Assembly (NCBI GenBank): GCA_937949945.1
Contig: CALFEQ010000066.1
Coordinates: forward strand, 1-64,000
Source of the DNA: an uncultured Myxococcales bacterium
GTDB taxonomy: Bacteria > Myxococcota_A > Polyangia > Polyangiales > Polyangiaceae
DNA: 64,000 bases
Reading direction: 5' to 3'
Shown here: positions 8,738 to 16,614 of the stretch, piece after piece
Position numbering within the stretch: position 1 is the first letter of the stretch
Layout: each line of letters begins with the position of its first letter
Program-made: the position numbers and the translations under genes
The notes under the pieces: generated by a model
The model's database searches: none
Told to the model about the DNA's origin: nothing
The model's input: the letters and a program-made list of their open reading frames with translations, nothing else

Positions 8738-11700
8738 CTACTCTTCCGCGTGAGCGGTGGCCTCGTCGCGGTACGGCGTCAGGCCGGACGGAGGCGGACC
8801 GGCCGGCGTGGGGTCCTTGCGCGGGAAGATGCGTCGGAGCAGCCGGCCGATGTCGTCGAAGTACGAGTACGCGACGGGCGTGGCGAGCAGCGTCAGGAGC
8901 AGCGAGAGCGTCTGGCCTCCGACGACGACGCCTGCCGTGGCGCGGTTGAACGCCGCGCCCACGCCTTCCGACGTGACGAGCGGGAGCATGCCGGCGACGA
9001 ACGCGATCGTCGTCATGAGGATCGGGCGGAGGCGGTCTCGGTTCGCTTGGAGGATGGCTTCCTCGCGCGGGAGCCCCGCCGCCCTGAGCTGGTTCGTGTG
9101 ATCGATCTGGAGGATCGCGTTCTTCTTCACGACACCGAACAGGACGAGGATTCCGAGCACCGAGTAGAGGTCGATCGCCTGCCGGAAGATGATGATCGAG
9201 AGGAACGCGAACGGCAGCGTCAGCGGCAGCGAGAGGAGGATCGTGACCGGGTGCAGCCACGACTCGAACTGCGCGGCGAGCACCAGGTACATGACGATGA
9301 ACGCGAGGAACACCGCGAGGATGAAGCTCTTGAACACGCGCTGCATCTCGCGCGTCTGACCGGTCGGCTCCGCCGTGTACTCGCCGGGCAGGTTCTCCTC
9401 GCGAATGATCTGCGCGACGGCGTCGGCGATCTTGCCCTCGCTCACGCCGGGGGCGACGTTCGAGAGGATCGTCACGACGCGCTGCCGGTTCAGGTGGTTG
9501 ATCTGCGCCGGGCCCGTGCCGTGCTTCAGCTCGACGACGCTGCGCAGCGGCACCTGCCCGAGACGCATCGAGGGCACCGTGAGCATCTCGAGGCCGACCG
9601 CGTCGGCGCGGTACGCCTTCTCGGCGCGCACCCGCACGTCGTACTGCTCGCCCTTCTCCGCGTAGGCGGAGACCTTGTCGCCGTCGACGAGGAGACGCAG
9701 CGCCGCCGCCGTGTCCATGACGGAGACGCCGAGGTCCGCCGCGCGCGGGCGATCGATGTAGACGCCGATCTCAGGCTTGCCGGTGATGAGCGACGAGTCG
9801 ACGTCGACTGCGCCCGGCACCTTCCGGAGCTTCTCCGTCACCCGGGCCGTCACCTCCTCGAGCTTCCGGAGGTCCGGCCCGCGGATCGTGTACTGGATCT
9901 TCGCCGTCGAGAATCCGCCGCCGAAGGCCGAGACCTCCTGCACGTTGATGCGCAGGGACTTGTCCTGCTTGGACGTGATCTCGCGGCGCGTCTTGTCCAT
10001 CAGCTCGTTCTGCGTCAGGACGCGCTTCTCGGGATCGACGAGACGGACGTAGATGCGCCCGACGTTCTGCGTCTTCGCGTTGTCGTCGCCGATCGTGAGC
10101 AGGGTCCGCTGCACCTCGGGCCACTCCCTCAGCTCGCGGGCCATCCGCTCGGTGATGAGCGCCGTCTGCGCGAGGCTCGTGCCCTCCGGCGCGCGGACGA
10201 CGACCTCGAAGTGCGCCTCGTCGTTGACGGGGAGGAAGCCCTTGTTCGCCGCGCCGACGAGCGGCATGCACGAGCCCAGCGTCAGGCAGGCCGCGACGAG
10301 GACGATCCAGCGCCGCTTCATCGTGAAGCGGAGCATCGCCATGTAGACGCGCTCGATCGGCCGATAGAAGACGTCCGTGATCCGTTCGCCGAGCGGCTTC
10401 TTGGCGCCGGGGATCTTCGGGCGGAGCCAACGCGACGACATCATCGGCGTCAGCGTGAAGCTGACGAACAGCGAGATGGCGATCGCGAAGACCATCGTGA
10501 GCCCGAAGCTCTTCAGGAAGCGGCCGGGAATGCCGCCGAGGAAGACGACGGGGAGGAAGACCGCGATCAGCGAGAGGGTCGTCGCGAGGACCGCGAGGCC
10601 GATCTCCTTCGTGGCCGCGATCGCCGCCTGCTTCGGCGGGTGGCCCTTCTCGTCGACGAACCGGAAGATGTTCTCGAGGACGACGATCGCGTCGTCGATG
10701 ACGATACCGACGGCGAGCGCGAGGGCGAGCAGCGTGATCGTGTTGAGCGTGAAGCCCGCTCCCCACATCGCGGCGAACGTGCCGACGATGCTCACCGGGA
10801 TCGCGACCGCGGCGATGATCGTGCTGCGGAAGTTGCCGAGGAAGAAGAAGACGACGGCGGCCGCGAGGATCGCGCCGAGCACGAGGTGCTCTTTCACGCC
10901 GGCGACGCTCGTGCGGATGACGCCGGAGTCGTCGCGGACGATCTCCACGCTCGCTCCCTCGGGGAGCGTCCGCTTGAGGTCCTCGAGCCTCGCCTTCACC
11001 GCGTCGACGACCTGGACGGTGTTGGAGCCGGACTGCTTGCGGATCGCGAGGACGATCGCCGGATCGCCGTCGAGGATCGCCGCGGTCTCCGGCTCCTCGG
11101 CGCCGTCCTCGACGCGTCCCACGTCGCGCACGCGGATCGCGTGCCCCGCCTCGTGCCGCACGACGAGATCGCCGATCTCGTCGGGGCGCTCCACGCGGCC
11201 GTGGATGCGGAGCGTGAGCTGCTCGGGCCCGGTGTCCACGCGACCGCCCGGCATCGTCACGTTCTGCGACGCGATCGCGCGCTGGACGTCGAGCGCGGTC
11301 ACGTTGACCGCGCGCATGCGGACGGGATCGAGCCAGACGTTCACCTGGCGCTTCTGGCCGCCGATGACGGCGACCTGTCCGACGCCGCTGACCGACTCGA
11401 AGTACCGGCGGACGCGCTTGTCGGCGAGCTCGGTGATGTCCTGAACGGGTCGCCCCGGCCACTTCAGCGCGAAGTAGAGGATGGGCGCCGCGTCGGGGTC
11501 GAGCTTCTGCACGACGGGCAGATCGATCCCCTTCGGGAGGTCGGGGATGATGAGCTGCAGGCGGTCGCGGACCTCCTGCGTCGCGACGTCGGTGTCCTTC
11601 TCGAGCGCGAAGCGGATGACGACCTGGGACACGCCCTCGGTCGTGATCGACGTCATCTCCTCGATGCCGTTGATCGTGTTGACCGCCTCCTCGACCTTCT

Positions 11701-11896
11701 CGGTGATCTCGGTCTCGACGTCCTCCGGCGCCGCGCCCGGGAGCCGGGTGATGACGACGACGACCGGGAGGTCGATGTTCGGGAACCGGTCCAGGCCGAG
11801 CTTCGTGTAGCCGAAGAGGCCGATGACCGAGATGAGGAGGACGAGGACCGTCGCGAAGATCGGACGCCTGACGCAGACCTCGGCGAGCCACTGCAT
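8738..11896 (-). CDS. RND efflux permease, AcrB/HAE1 type (pump 1)
   Basis: The 1052-residue inner-membrane transporter has the RND layout: TM1 right at the start (RRPIFATVLVLLISVIGLFG), a large periplasmic loop, a six-helix block, a second large loop and a final TM block. The proton-relay pair is present in TM4 as GIVIDDAIVVLEN, typical of hydrophobe/amphiphile exporters. The DPDAAP block of the porter domain is intact. It is the second gene of a minus-strand operon, 9 bp after its membrane-fusion protein. No outer-membrane factor gene is nearby. It is clearly paralogous to the equally long pump encoded at 29292-32450. Confidence 0.93.
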   Translation of the reverse strand: MQWLAEVCVRRPIFATVLVLLISVIGLFGYTKLGLDRFPNIDLPVVVVITRLPGAAPEDVETEITEKVEEAVNTINGIEEMTSITTEGVSQVVIRFALEKDTDVATQEVRDRLQLIIPDLPKGIDLPVVQKLDPDAAPILYFALKWPGRPVQDITELADKRVRRYFESVSGVGQVAVIGGQKRQVNVWLDPVRMRAVNVTALDVQRAIASQNVTMPGGRVDTGPEQLTLRIHGRVERPDEIGDLVVRHEAGHAIRVRDVGRVEDGAEEPETAAILDGDPAIVLAIRKQSGSNTVQVVDAVKARLEDLKRTLPEGASVEIVRDDSGVIRTSVAGVKEHLVLGAILAAAVVFFFLGNFRSTIIAAVAIPVSIVGTFAAMWGAGFTLNTITLLALALAVGIVIDDAIVVLENIFRFVDEKGHPPKQAAIAATKEIGLAVLATTLSLIAVFLPVVFLGGIPGRFLKSFGLTMVFAIAISLFVSFTLTPMMSSRWLRPKIPGAKKPLGERITDVFYRPIERVYMAMLRFTMKRRWIVLVAACLTLGSCMPLVGAANKGFLPVNDEAHFEVVVRAPEGTSLAQTALITERMARELREWPEVQRTLLTIGDDNAKTQNVGRIYVRLVDPEKRVLTQNELMDKTRREITSKQDKSLRINVQEVSAFGGGFSTAKIQYTIRGPDLRKLEEVTARVTEKLRKVPGAVDVDSSLITGKPEIGVYIDRPRAADLGVSVMDTAAALRLLVDGDKVSAYAEKGEQYDVRVRAEKAYRADAVGLEMLTVPSMRLGQVPLRSVVELKHGTGPAQINHLNRQRVVTILSNVAPGVSEGKIADAVAQIIREENLPGEYTAEPTGQTREMQRVFKSFILAVFLAFIVMYLVLAAQFESWLHPVTILLSLPLTLPFAFLSIIIFRQAIDLYSVLGILVLFGVVKKNAILQIDHTNQLRAAGLPREEAILQANRDRLRPILMTTIAFVAGMLPLVTSEGVGAAFNRATAGVVVGGQTLSLLLTLLATPVAYSYFDDIGRLLRRIFPRKDPTPAGPPPSGLTPYRDEATAHAEE

Positions 11897-11905
11897 GGAG
11901 GCCCC

Positions 11906-13027
11906 CTACTGCACCAGCGCGCCGTCGCGCACGTCGGGCCCCGGAGAGACGACGACCTGCTCTCCGACCTTGAGACCGACGACGACGGCGGTGTGACCGT
12001 CGCGCTCGCCGCCCGGCTGGACGATGCGCTCCTGCACGCGTTTGTCGACGACGACGAAGGCGCGGGAGACGCCGTCCTTCGTGACGATGGCGGCCGAGGG
12101 GACCGAAGGCTGCGGCTTCTCGGCCATCTCGAGCTTCGCGATCGCGAACATCCCGGGTTTGAGCTTCGCGTCCGGGTTCGGGCAGAACGCCTCGATGACG
12201 AGGTCGCGCGTCGTCGGCCGCACGTTGGGGCTGATGAACTTCACGGTGCCGGTGAACTTCTCGTCGCCGTAAGCGGAGACGGTGAAGGTGACCGTCTGAT
12301 CCGGCTTGATGCCGCCGATGTTGGCCTCCGGCACGGTGAGCTCGAGGCGGAGCGGGTCGGGCGTGTACAGCGACACGACACGCGTGCTCGGCATGACGTA
12401 CTGGCCGACGTTCACGTAACGTTCGCCGATGACGCCTGCGAAGGGCGCACGGATGATCGAGTCGCCCACGATCTTCTGCGCGCTCTTCTGCTGCGCCAGG
12501 GCGGCCGCGACGGACCACTGGGTGGTCTGGCACTGCGACGTCACGCGGTCGTACTCCGCCTGGGAGATCGCGCCGCTCTCCTTCAGCGCCTTGACGCGCT
12601 CGCACTCGCGCTGCGCCTGCTCGAACTGCGCCTGTGCGAGCTGGGACTGCGCCTGCGCCGCGCTCGCCGAGATGGCCGCACCGCGCGCGTCGAGGATCAC
12701 GAGCGTATCGCCCTGCTTCACGCGCTGTCCGCGCTCGACGAAGGTCGCCGTGACCTTCCCGGCGGCGTCGGCGGCGACCTCGGACTCCTGGCTGGCCCGG
12801 AGCGTCCCGGTCAGAACGAGGTGCTCGGGCATCGGGCGCTCGGTGACGGGCGCCGTCTGCACCTTGATGGCTGCTTCGGTCTTGGCCGAGGTGAGCTGCG
12901 CCTCGTTGCCGGCGGGCTTCTTGCAGCCCGTGTGGACGAGCGCTTGGGAAAGGACGAAAACGAGGCCGACAGACCCGAGGAAGCGGCGCTGGCCGGACGC
13001 CCCCCGGAGGCCGAGGAGGGAATGCAT
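11906..13027 (-). CDS. RND periplasmic adaptor (membrane-fusion protein, HlyD/AcrA family; pump 1)
   Basis: The 373-residue adaptor bridges the adjacent permease to an outer-membrane channel. A hydrophobic N-terminal segment (RRFLGSVGLVFVLSQALVHT) precedes Gly-Cys-Lys, suggesting export and probable lipidation, although the lipobox is not canonical. Order of domains: lipoyl half-motif ATFVERGQRVKQGDTLVIL, an alpha-hairpin rich in Ala/Gln, the second lipoyl half IRAPFAGVIGERYVNVGQYV, a beta-barrel and a membrane-proximal domain (DGVSRAFVVVD). ATG 13027 is chosen; an in-frame GTG at 13039 is possible. It is the first gene of the pump operon. Confidence 0.9.
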   Translation of the reverse strand: MHSLLGLRGASGQRRFLGSVGLVFVLSQALVHTGCKKPAGNEAQLTSAKTEAAIKVQTAPVTERPMPEHLVLTGTLRASQESEVAADAAGKVTATFVERGQRVKQGDTLVILDARGAAISASAAQAQSQLAQAQFEQAQRECERVKALKESGAISQAEYDRVTSQCQTTQWSVAAALAQQKSAQKIVGDSIIRAPFAGVIGERYVNVGQYVMPSTRVVSLYTPDPLRLELTVPEANIGGIKPDQTVTFTVSAYGDEKFTGTVKFISPNVRPTTRDLVIEAFCPNPDAKLKPGMFAIAKLEMAEKPQPSVPSAAIVTKDGVSRAFVVVDKRVQERIVQPGGERDGHTAVVVGLKVGEQVVVSPGPDVRDGALVQ

Positions 13028-13038
13028 TGGGGATCCCA

Positions 13039-13044
13039 CGACTA
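13039..13044 (-). promoter_or_regulatory. -10-like TAGTCG box of the pump 1 operon
   Basis: TAGTCG on the minus strand is 11 nt upstream of ATG 13027 and sits 6 bp from the GGGGTTG/CAACCCC dyad, so a regulator bound there would overlap the promoter. Confidence 0.3.
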
Positions 13045-13049
13045 TTCGA

Positions 13050-13071
13050 GGGGTTGCGGCCGGTCAACCCC
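13050..13071. promoter_or_regulatory. Inverted repeat GGGGTTG-N8-CAACCCC, operator candidate
   Basis: Two perfect 7-bp arms are separated by the 8-nt spacer CGGCCGGT directly upstream of the pump 1 adaptor start. The spacing (centre to centre 15 bp) and position are what is expected for a dimeric repressor such as TetR or MarR. No regulator gene is adjacent. Confidence 0.4.
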
Positions 13072-13094
13072 GGCCGTCCCCATGAGATGCCACA

Positions 13095-13167
13095 CCCCAG
13101 CCTCTCGTTTCCGCGGCGGGCCGATTTCCGGGCGGAACGTAGAAATGCGCCCCCCGAGAGGCTGGGG
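13095..13167. terminator. 13-bp perfect inverted repeat with inner stem, downstream of the MetX-like gene
   Basis: CCCCAGCCTCTCG (13095-13107) and its exact complement (13155-13167) enclose 47 nt that contain a further TTCCGC/GCGGAA stem (13109-13114 and 13132-13137). It starts 12 nt after the stop codon of the MetX-like gene, so a transcription terminator or 3' structured RNA is the likeliest role. There is no T tract. Confidence 0.45.
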
Positions 13168-13178
13168 AGCCGACGGCC

Positions 13179-14300
13179 TCACTCTTCCATGAACCTTTGG
13201 ATGCGCGTGGCGAGCGTCGCGTCGCAGGTGTAAGCGAGGTGCCCGCACGGCGAATCGAGCGCCACGAGCGTCGCTCGCGGCCCGTCTCCGCCTTCCGCGG
13301 AGTGACGGTTCATCGCCTCCGCGAAGACCTTCGCCGGCTCCGGGTTCACCATCAAGTCACGCTCGGAGACGATCACGAGCGCCTTCGCCTTCACGCGCTT
13401 CGCGGCTGCCGACAGATCGCCGCCGTCGTGACGGGCGACGTCGTGCTCGAGCATCGCCTCGAGCTGACGGTGCCAGTCGTTCCAGTCGAACGTCGTGTCG
13501 TTCGCCTTCGTCGCGACCCATGCAGGGAATGCGGCGCGACTCGTCTCGGTGTTGCGATGCGACGGGGTCGTCAGCATCAACCAGTGGAGCTCCTGGAGCG
13601 CCGGGATGGGCGGCCGACCTTCGTACTGCCCTTTCGCCCACGCGCTGGAGCCCTGGAGCAAATGCAGCTCCGTGTTCCAGAGGAGAAGGTCCTGCGCGGT
13701 GAGCTGAGGCGTGCCGACGATGGAGACGAAGCGCTCGACCTCGTCGGGATGGCTCACGGCCCACTCGAACGCCTGCATCCCGCCCATCGAGATGCCCATC
13801 ACGGTGTGCACCTTCCGAGCGCCGATCACCTCGCGGACGAGACGGCGCTGCGTCTCGACCATGTCGTGGATCGTGAATCGAGGGAACCCTAGGCGCGGCT
13901 GCGTGCGACTCGACGACGGACCGGAAGACACGCCGTTGCCGAGCGCGTCCACGAGCACGACGAAGAAGCGCTTCGTGTCGACGAGCTTGCCGGGCACCCC
14001 CTCGACCATGTCCTTCGTCGTGCCCGTGAACCAGGTCGGGAACAGCACGACGTTCGATCGCTTCGCGTCGAGCTTCCCGAAGGTACGGTAGCCGATGCGG
14101 CACTCCTCGATCTTCTCGCCGCTGTCGAGCGTGCACGTGCCGAGCTCGGCGACGCGCTGGTCTCCCTCGCCGGCGCCGGTCACCACCGTGGGTACGGAAG
14201 GCGCGGCCCGCGACGACGGCGCCGGCGCGGGCGAGCACGCGAAGAGCACGAAAGCCGTCGACGATGATGCAGCGAGCATCGTTCGCGCCCTGTCGAGCAT
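13179..14300 (-). CDS. Exported MetX-like alpha/beta hydrolase lipoprotein
   Basis: The 373-residue protein resembles homoserine O-acetyltransferase (MetX): nucleophile elbow GISMGGMQAFEW (Ser near residue 169), then SERDLMVNPE with the acid and a C-terminal GHLAYTCD with the catalytic His. Unlike MetX it starts with a signal peptide and lipobox (STAFVLFACSP), so it should be anchored in the envelope. Acetyl-CoA is not available there, and hydrolase or esterase activity is therefore more likely than methionine biosynthesis. ATG 14300 is preferred and has TACTCT 7 nt upstream; ATG 14279 is an alternative. Confidence 0.75.
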   Translation of the reverse strand: MLDRARTMLAASSSTAFVLFACSPAPAPSSRAAPSVPTVVTGAGEGDQRVAELGTCTLDSGEKIEECRIGYRTFGKLDAKRSNVVLFPTWFTGTTKDMVEGVPGKLVDTKRFFVVLVDALGNGVSSGPSSSRTQPRLGFPRFTIHDMVETQRRLVREVIGARKVHTVMGISMGGMQAFEWAVSHPDEVERFVSIVGTPQLTAQDLLLWNTELHLLQGSSAWAKGQYEGRPPIPALQELHWLMLTTPSHRNTETSRAAFPAWVATKANDTTFDWNDWHRQLEAMLEHDVARHDGGDLSAAAKRVKAKALVIVSERDLMVNPEPAKVFAEAMNRHSAEGGDGPRATLVALDSPCGHLAYTCDATLATRIQRFMEE

Positions 14301-14307
14301 GGCTCGC

Positions 14308-14313
14308 AGAGTA
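14308..14313 (-). promoter_or_regulatory. -10-like TACTCT box of the MetX-like gene
   Basis: TACTCT on the minus strand ends exactly 7 nt before ATG 14300. The spacing is identical to that of the ligase gene. Confidence 0.4.
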
Positions 14314-14444
14314 GGCCAACGACATCGGTCGCGCGAGTGCGCCCTCGACCACTCGATACCACCACGCCCCATCGCGCATCGGGACGACGGGGGCGTGTCG
14401 CCGTTCGAGTGTTAGAATGAGCGAGCGGGCGCGGAGGAGGCACA

Positions 14445-15059
14445 GTGGGCAAAGGGGTCTCCGAGAAGTTCGACGAGAACGAAGCGGACACGGCGCGGCG
14501 CGCATACTCACGAGAGATCGTCGAGCGCGCGAAGCGCACGGCGAGGATGGAGAAGGTCGATCTGGAGAGGATGCTCCGGACCGAGAGCGGCACGCGGCCC
14601 GCGATCGGTCGCGAGCTCATCGCGCAGCACGAGCGCGAGTCGAACGTCGTGAGCACGAGCGCGGGCGAGGGATCGCTCTGGGAGCCCGCTGCGCTCGAGC
14701 GTCACGTGCGCGCGCAGATGCAGAACGCGCTCGAGCCGTCGTCCAGCGTTCCGACGCCCCTCATCCCCGCCCCGGCGGCCGTCCCGGACATCGACCCGCA
14801 CAGCCGTCCCACGATCGAAGCGTTCCGGCCGATACCGCTCGATCCCGAGCTCGTCGCGCCCTCCTCGCAGGAGGCCGCCGCGGAGAGCGCGCTCGCCGAG
14901 CCTGCTCCCGCGCCCGTGCCCGCTCCGGTGGAACGCCGCGGGTACGTCTCGATCCCGCGCTGGCTGCTCACCGTCGGGATTCTCCTCGTCGTGATGCTCG
15001 TCGTCGCCGCGGGCGCCGTGGGCTTCGTGCTCGGTCGGGGCTCTGTCGGAGCGGGGTAG
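14445..15059 (+). CDS. Hypothetical single-pass membrane protein
   Basis: The 204-residue protein is not recognised. The N-terminal 70 residues are charged and helical (DENEADTARRAYSREIVERA), followed by an Ala/Pro-rich linker of about 100 residues and one C-terminal transmembrane helix (LLTVGILLVVMLVVAAGAVG). With no signal peptide this suggests a tail-anchored protein facing the cytosol. The GTG start at 14445 is fixed by GGAGGAGG 5 nt upstream. A TAGAAT -10-like box at 14413-14418 implies a short ordinary leader, unlike the leaderless pattern of many neighbours. Confidence 0.7.
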   Translation: MGKGVSEKFDENEADTARRAYSREIVERAKRTARMEKVDLERMLRTESGTRPAIGRELIAQHERESNVVSTSAGEGSLWEPAALERHVRAQMQNALEPSSSVPTPLIPAPAAVPDIDPHSRPTIEAFRPIPLDPELVAPSSQEAAAESALAEPAPAPVPAPVERRGYVSIPRWLLTVGILLVVMLVVAAGAVGFVLGRGSVGAG

Positions 15060-15286
15060 CGCCGACCATACGACATCGCGGTAGATGGATAATCTCGCCC
15101 ATCGGTGGGAGACGCTCGATCGATGGTCGAAGCTCCGGGCGGTCCGCGCCGGAGTGACGAGCGTACGCGCGAGGCCTCGAGATCTCGGCCGTTGACGGCC
15201 TGACGAGCGCACCGCGAGCCTCTACGCCCCTCGGTCTCGTCCGGCGCGGGACGTGCAAAGAGCGCGGGAACGAAGAGGCCCCGCTT

Positions 15287-15898
15287 ATGCGACTTGCCTA
15301 CGCTCTGTTCGTCACGACCATCGCGGCTTCCATCGCCGTCGGCGCCGGCTGCAGCGCACCGGCCTTCGAGGAGCCGGCCCCTCTGGAGTCCGAGTCGAAG
15401 TCGAAGAAGAAAAAGAAGTCTTCGAAGAAGACGTCGGACGACGACGAGGAGGAAGCCGAAGAGAGCTCGACCAAGTCGAAGCGAGAGAGGCCCCGGCCGA
15501 CGGGTTCCTCGTCCAGCTCCTCGAGCAGCTCCTCGAGCGGCGGTGCCGGCCCGGACCCGGTCGACCCCGGACCCACTCCCCCTCCGGCGGGAGGCGAGTG
15601 CTCGTCGACGACGAGCGCGGACGCCTGCTTCACCTGCTGCGAACAAGCCCACCCGCAGGGCATCGCGTTCCTCCAGCAGGCCTTTGGCGACTGCGCGTGC
15701 GGGACCGGGCCCGGGAATTGCGCAGCCGCATGCGGCGACAACTGGTGCCTCGGAGGCGCGCCCTCGGCCGCGTGCGCTCAGTGCCTCGACGCCGCGACGG
15801 CGTGCATGGACCAAGCAGACGCCGCCTGCGAGCTGAACGCGGCATGTGCCGCGATGTTCGCATGCGACAGCGCGAGCCAGTGCGCGGCGAAGCCCTGA
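15287..15898 (+). CDS. Cys-rich lipoprotein with Lys/Asp/Glu/Ser linker
   Basis: The 203-residue secreted protein has a signal peptide ending in the lipobox GAGCSAP. A highly charged low-complexity region follows (poly-Lys, then Asp/Glu, then an eleven-Ser run) before a Pro-rich spacer. The last 90 residues hold about 16 cysteines in pairs such as CFTCCEQ, CACGTGPGNC and CAQCLDAATAC, which should form disulfides in the periplasm or outside. The pattern is typical of myxobacterial surface lipoproteins of unknown function. The 227 bp before it shows no gene. Confidence 0.75.
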   Translation: MRLAYALFVTTIAASIAVGAGCSAPAFEEPAPLESESKSKKKKKSSKKTSDDDEEEAEESSTKSKRERPRPTGSSSSSSSSSSSGGAGPDPVDPGPTPPPAGGECSSTTSADACFTCCEQAHPQGIAFLQQAFGDCACGTGPGNCAAACGDNWCLGGAPSAACAQCLDAATACMDQADAACELNAACAAMFACDSASQCAAKP

Positions 15899-15904
15899 GC
15901 TTCG

Positions 15905-16475
15905 TCAGGAGCGGTCCCGTCGCCGGCGCGCCGTGACCGCCGCCGCGGCCGCCGCGACGGCGAAGGCGACGACGCGCGACGCGACGACGAACAGAAGAGA
16001 CCGGTCCCTTGGAGGACGCCCTCGTCCGGAGCCACGCCGGGAAGCGAGCCCGCGTCCGGGGAGCTCGCTCCCCCGCCCGAGCTCGACGGACCGCGCGGGG
16101 CCGACGGGGAAGGCCCGCCGGGGTCTCGCGGGCTTCCGGCATCCGGAGCCGGAACCTCCTCGACGGGATCGAGGTAGCTCGGCACGCCGTCGCCGTCCAA
16201 GTCGTCACGGCCCTCGAAGCCGTCGATCACGCCGTCACCGTCCGCGTCCGGATCGACCCAATTCGCGTGTCCGTCGCCGTCGGAGTCGAACACGGTCGTG
16301 CAGCGAGCGAGTCGAGCACGGACCACGAGCTCCCGCGCTCGGCGGGCTCGAAGCGATTGAGCGCGAAACCGCTCGGCGACTGCGCCCTCGCATCCCGCGC
16401 GCCGGCGAAGAGGGCGCACGGCGCAGCGGCGCACGCGGGCGCGAGCGCGCGACGGAATCGGCATCCGCGATCCAC
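15905..16475 (-). pseudogene. Decayed outer-membrane/anchor protein in three reading frames
   Basis: Three collinear pieces of what looks like one envelope protein lie in three frames. First (GTG 16475 onward) is a signal-peptide-like stretch ending AGARDARA followed by GFALNRFEPAERGSSW, which resembles the start of myxobacterial OmpA-like proteins. A shift near 16285 leads to thrombospondin type 3-like repeats (FDSDGDGHANW, DADGDGVIDGF, DLDGDGVPSYLD) and a Pro/Ser/Asp linker. A second shift near 15985 leads to a hydrophobic segment (LLFVVASRVVAFAVAAAAAA) and an Arg-rich tail ending at TGA 15905, like a C-terminal sorting anchor. No frame gives the full protein, so the gene is disrupted or the sequence has two errors. 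Confidence 0.6.
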
Positions 16476-16614
16476 GCGCGAGCGCGCCTGGACGGACGAC
16501 GACAAGCCAAGGTCCACGCTCCTCGAAGGGTACGGAAGAACGCCGCCCAGCCGAAGAACGCGACCGGATGGTTGCACCCCGCAGCCATGCGTGTGCCGTG
16601 GCTTCGAGGCCGCC

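Noticed and set aside
8738..13027. Heavy-metal (CusA-type) assignment for pump 1
   Set aside because: No Met-rich metal pathway or CusB-type adaptor features; the motifs match HAE-type pumps.
8456..13192. A plus-strand open frame of more than 1500 codons antisense to the TPR gene end and the RND operon
   Set aside because: It is rich in Arg, Asp, Leu and Val with no domain and exists because the coding strand has almost no A/T at third positions. The minus-strand frame encodes clear RND proteins.
15060..15286. Gene or RNA between the tail-anchored protein and the Cys-rich lipoprotein
   Set aside because: No frame with coding bias and only a short GGCCGT/ACGGCC palindrome; nothing supportable.
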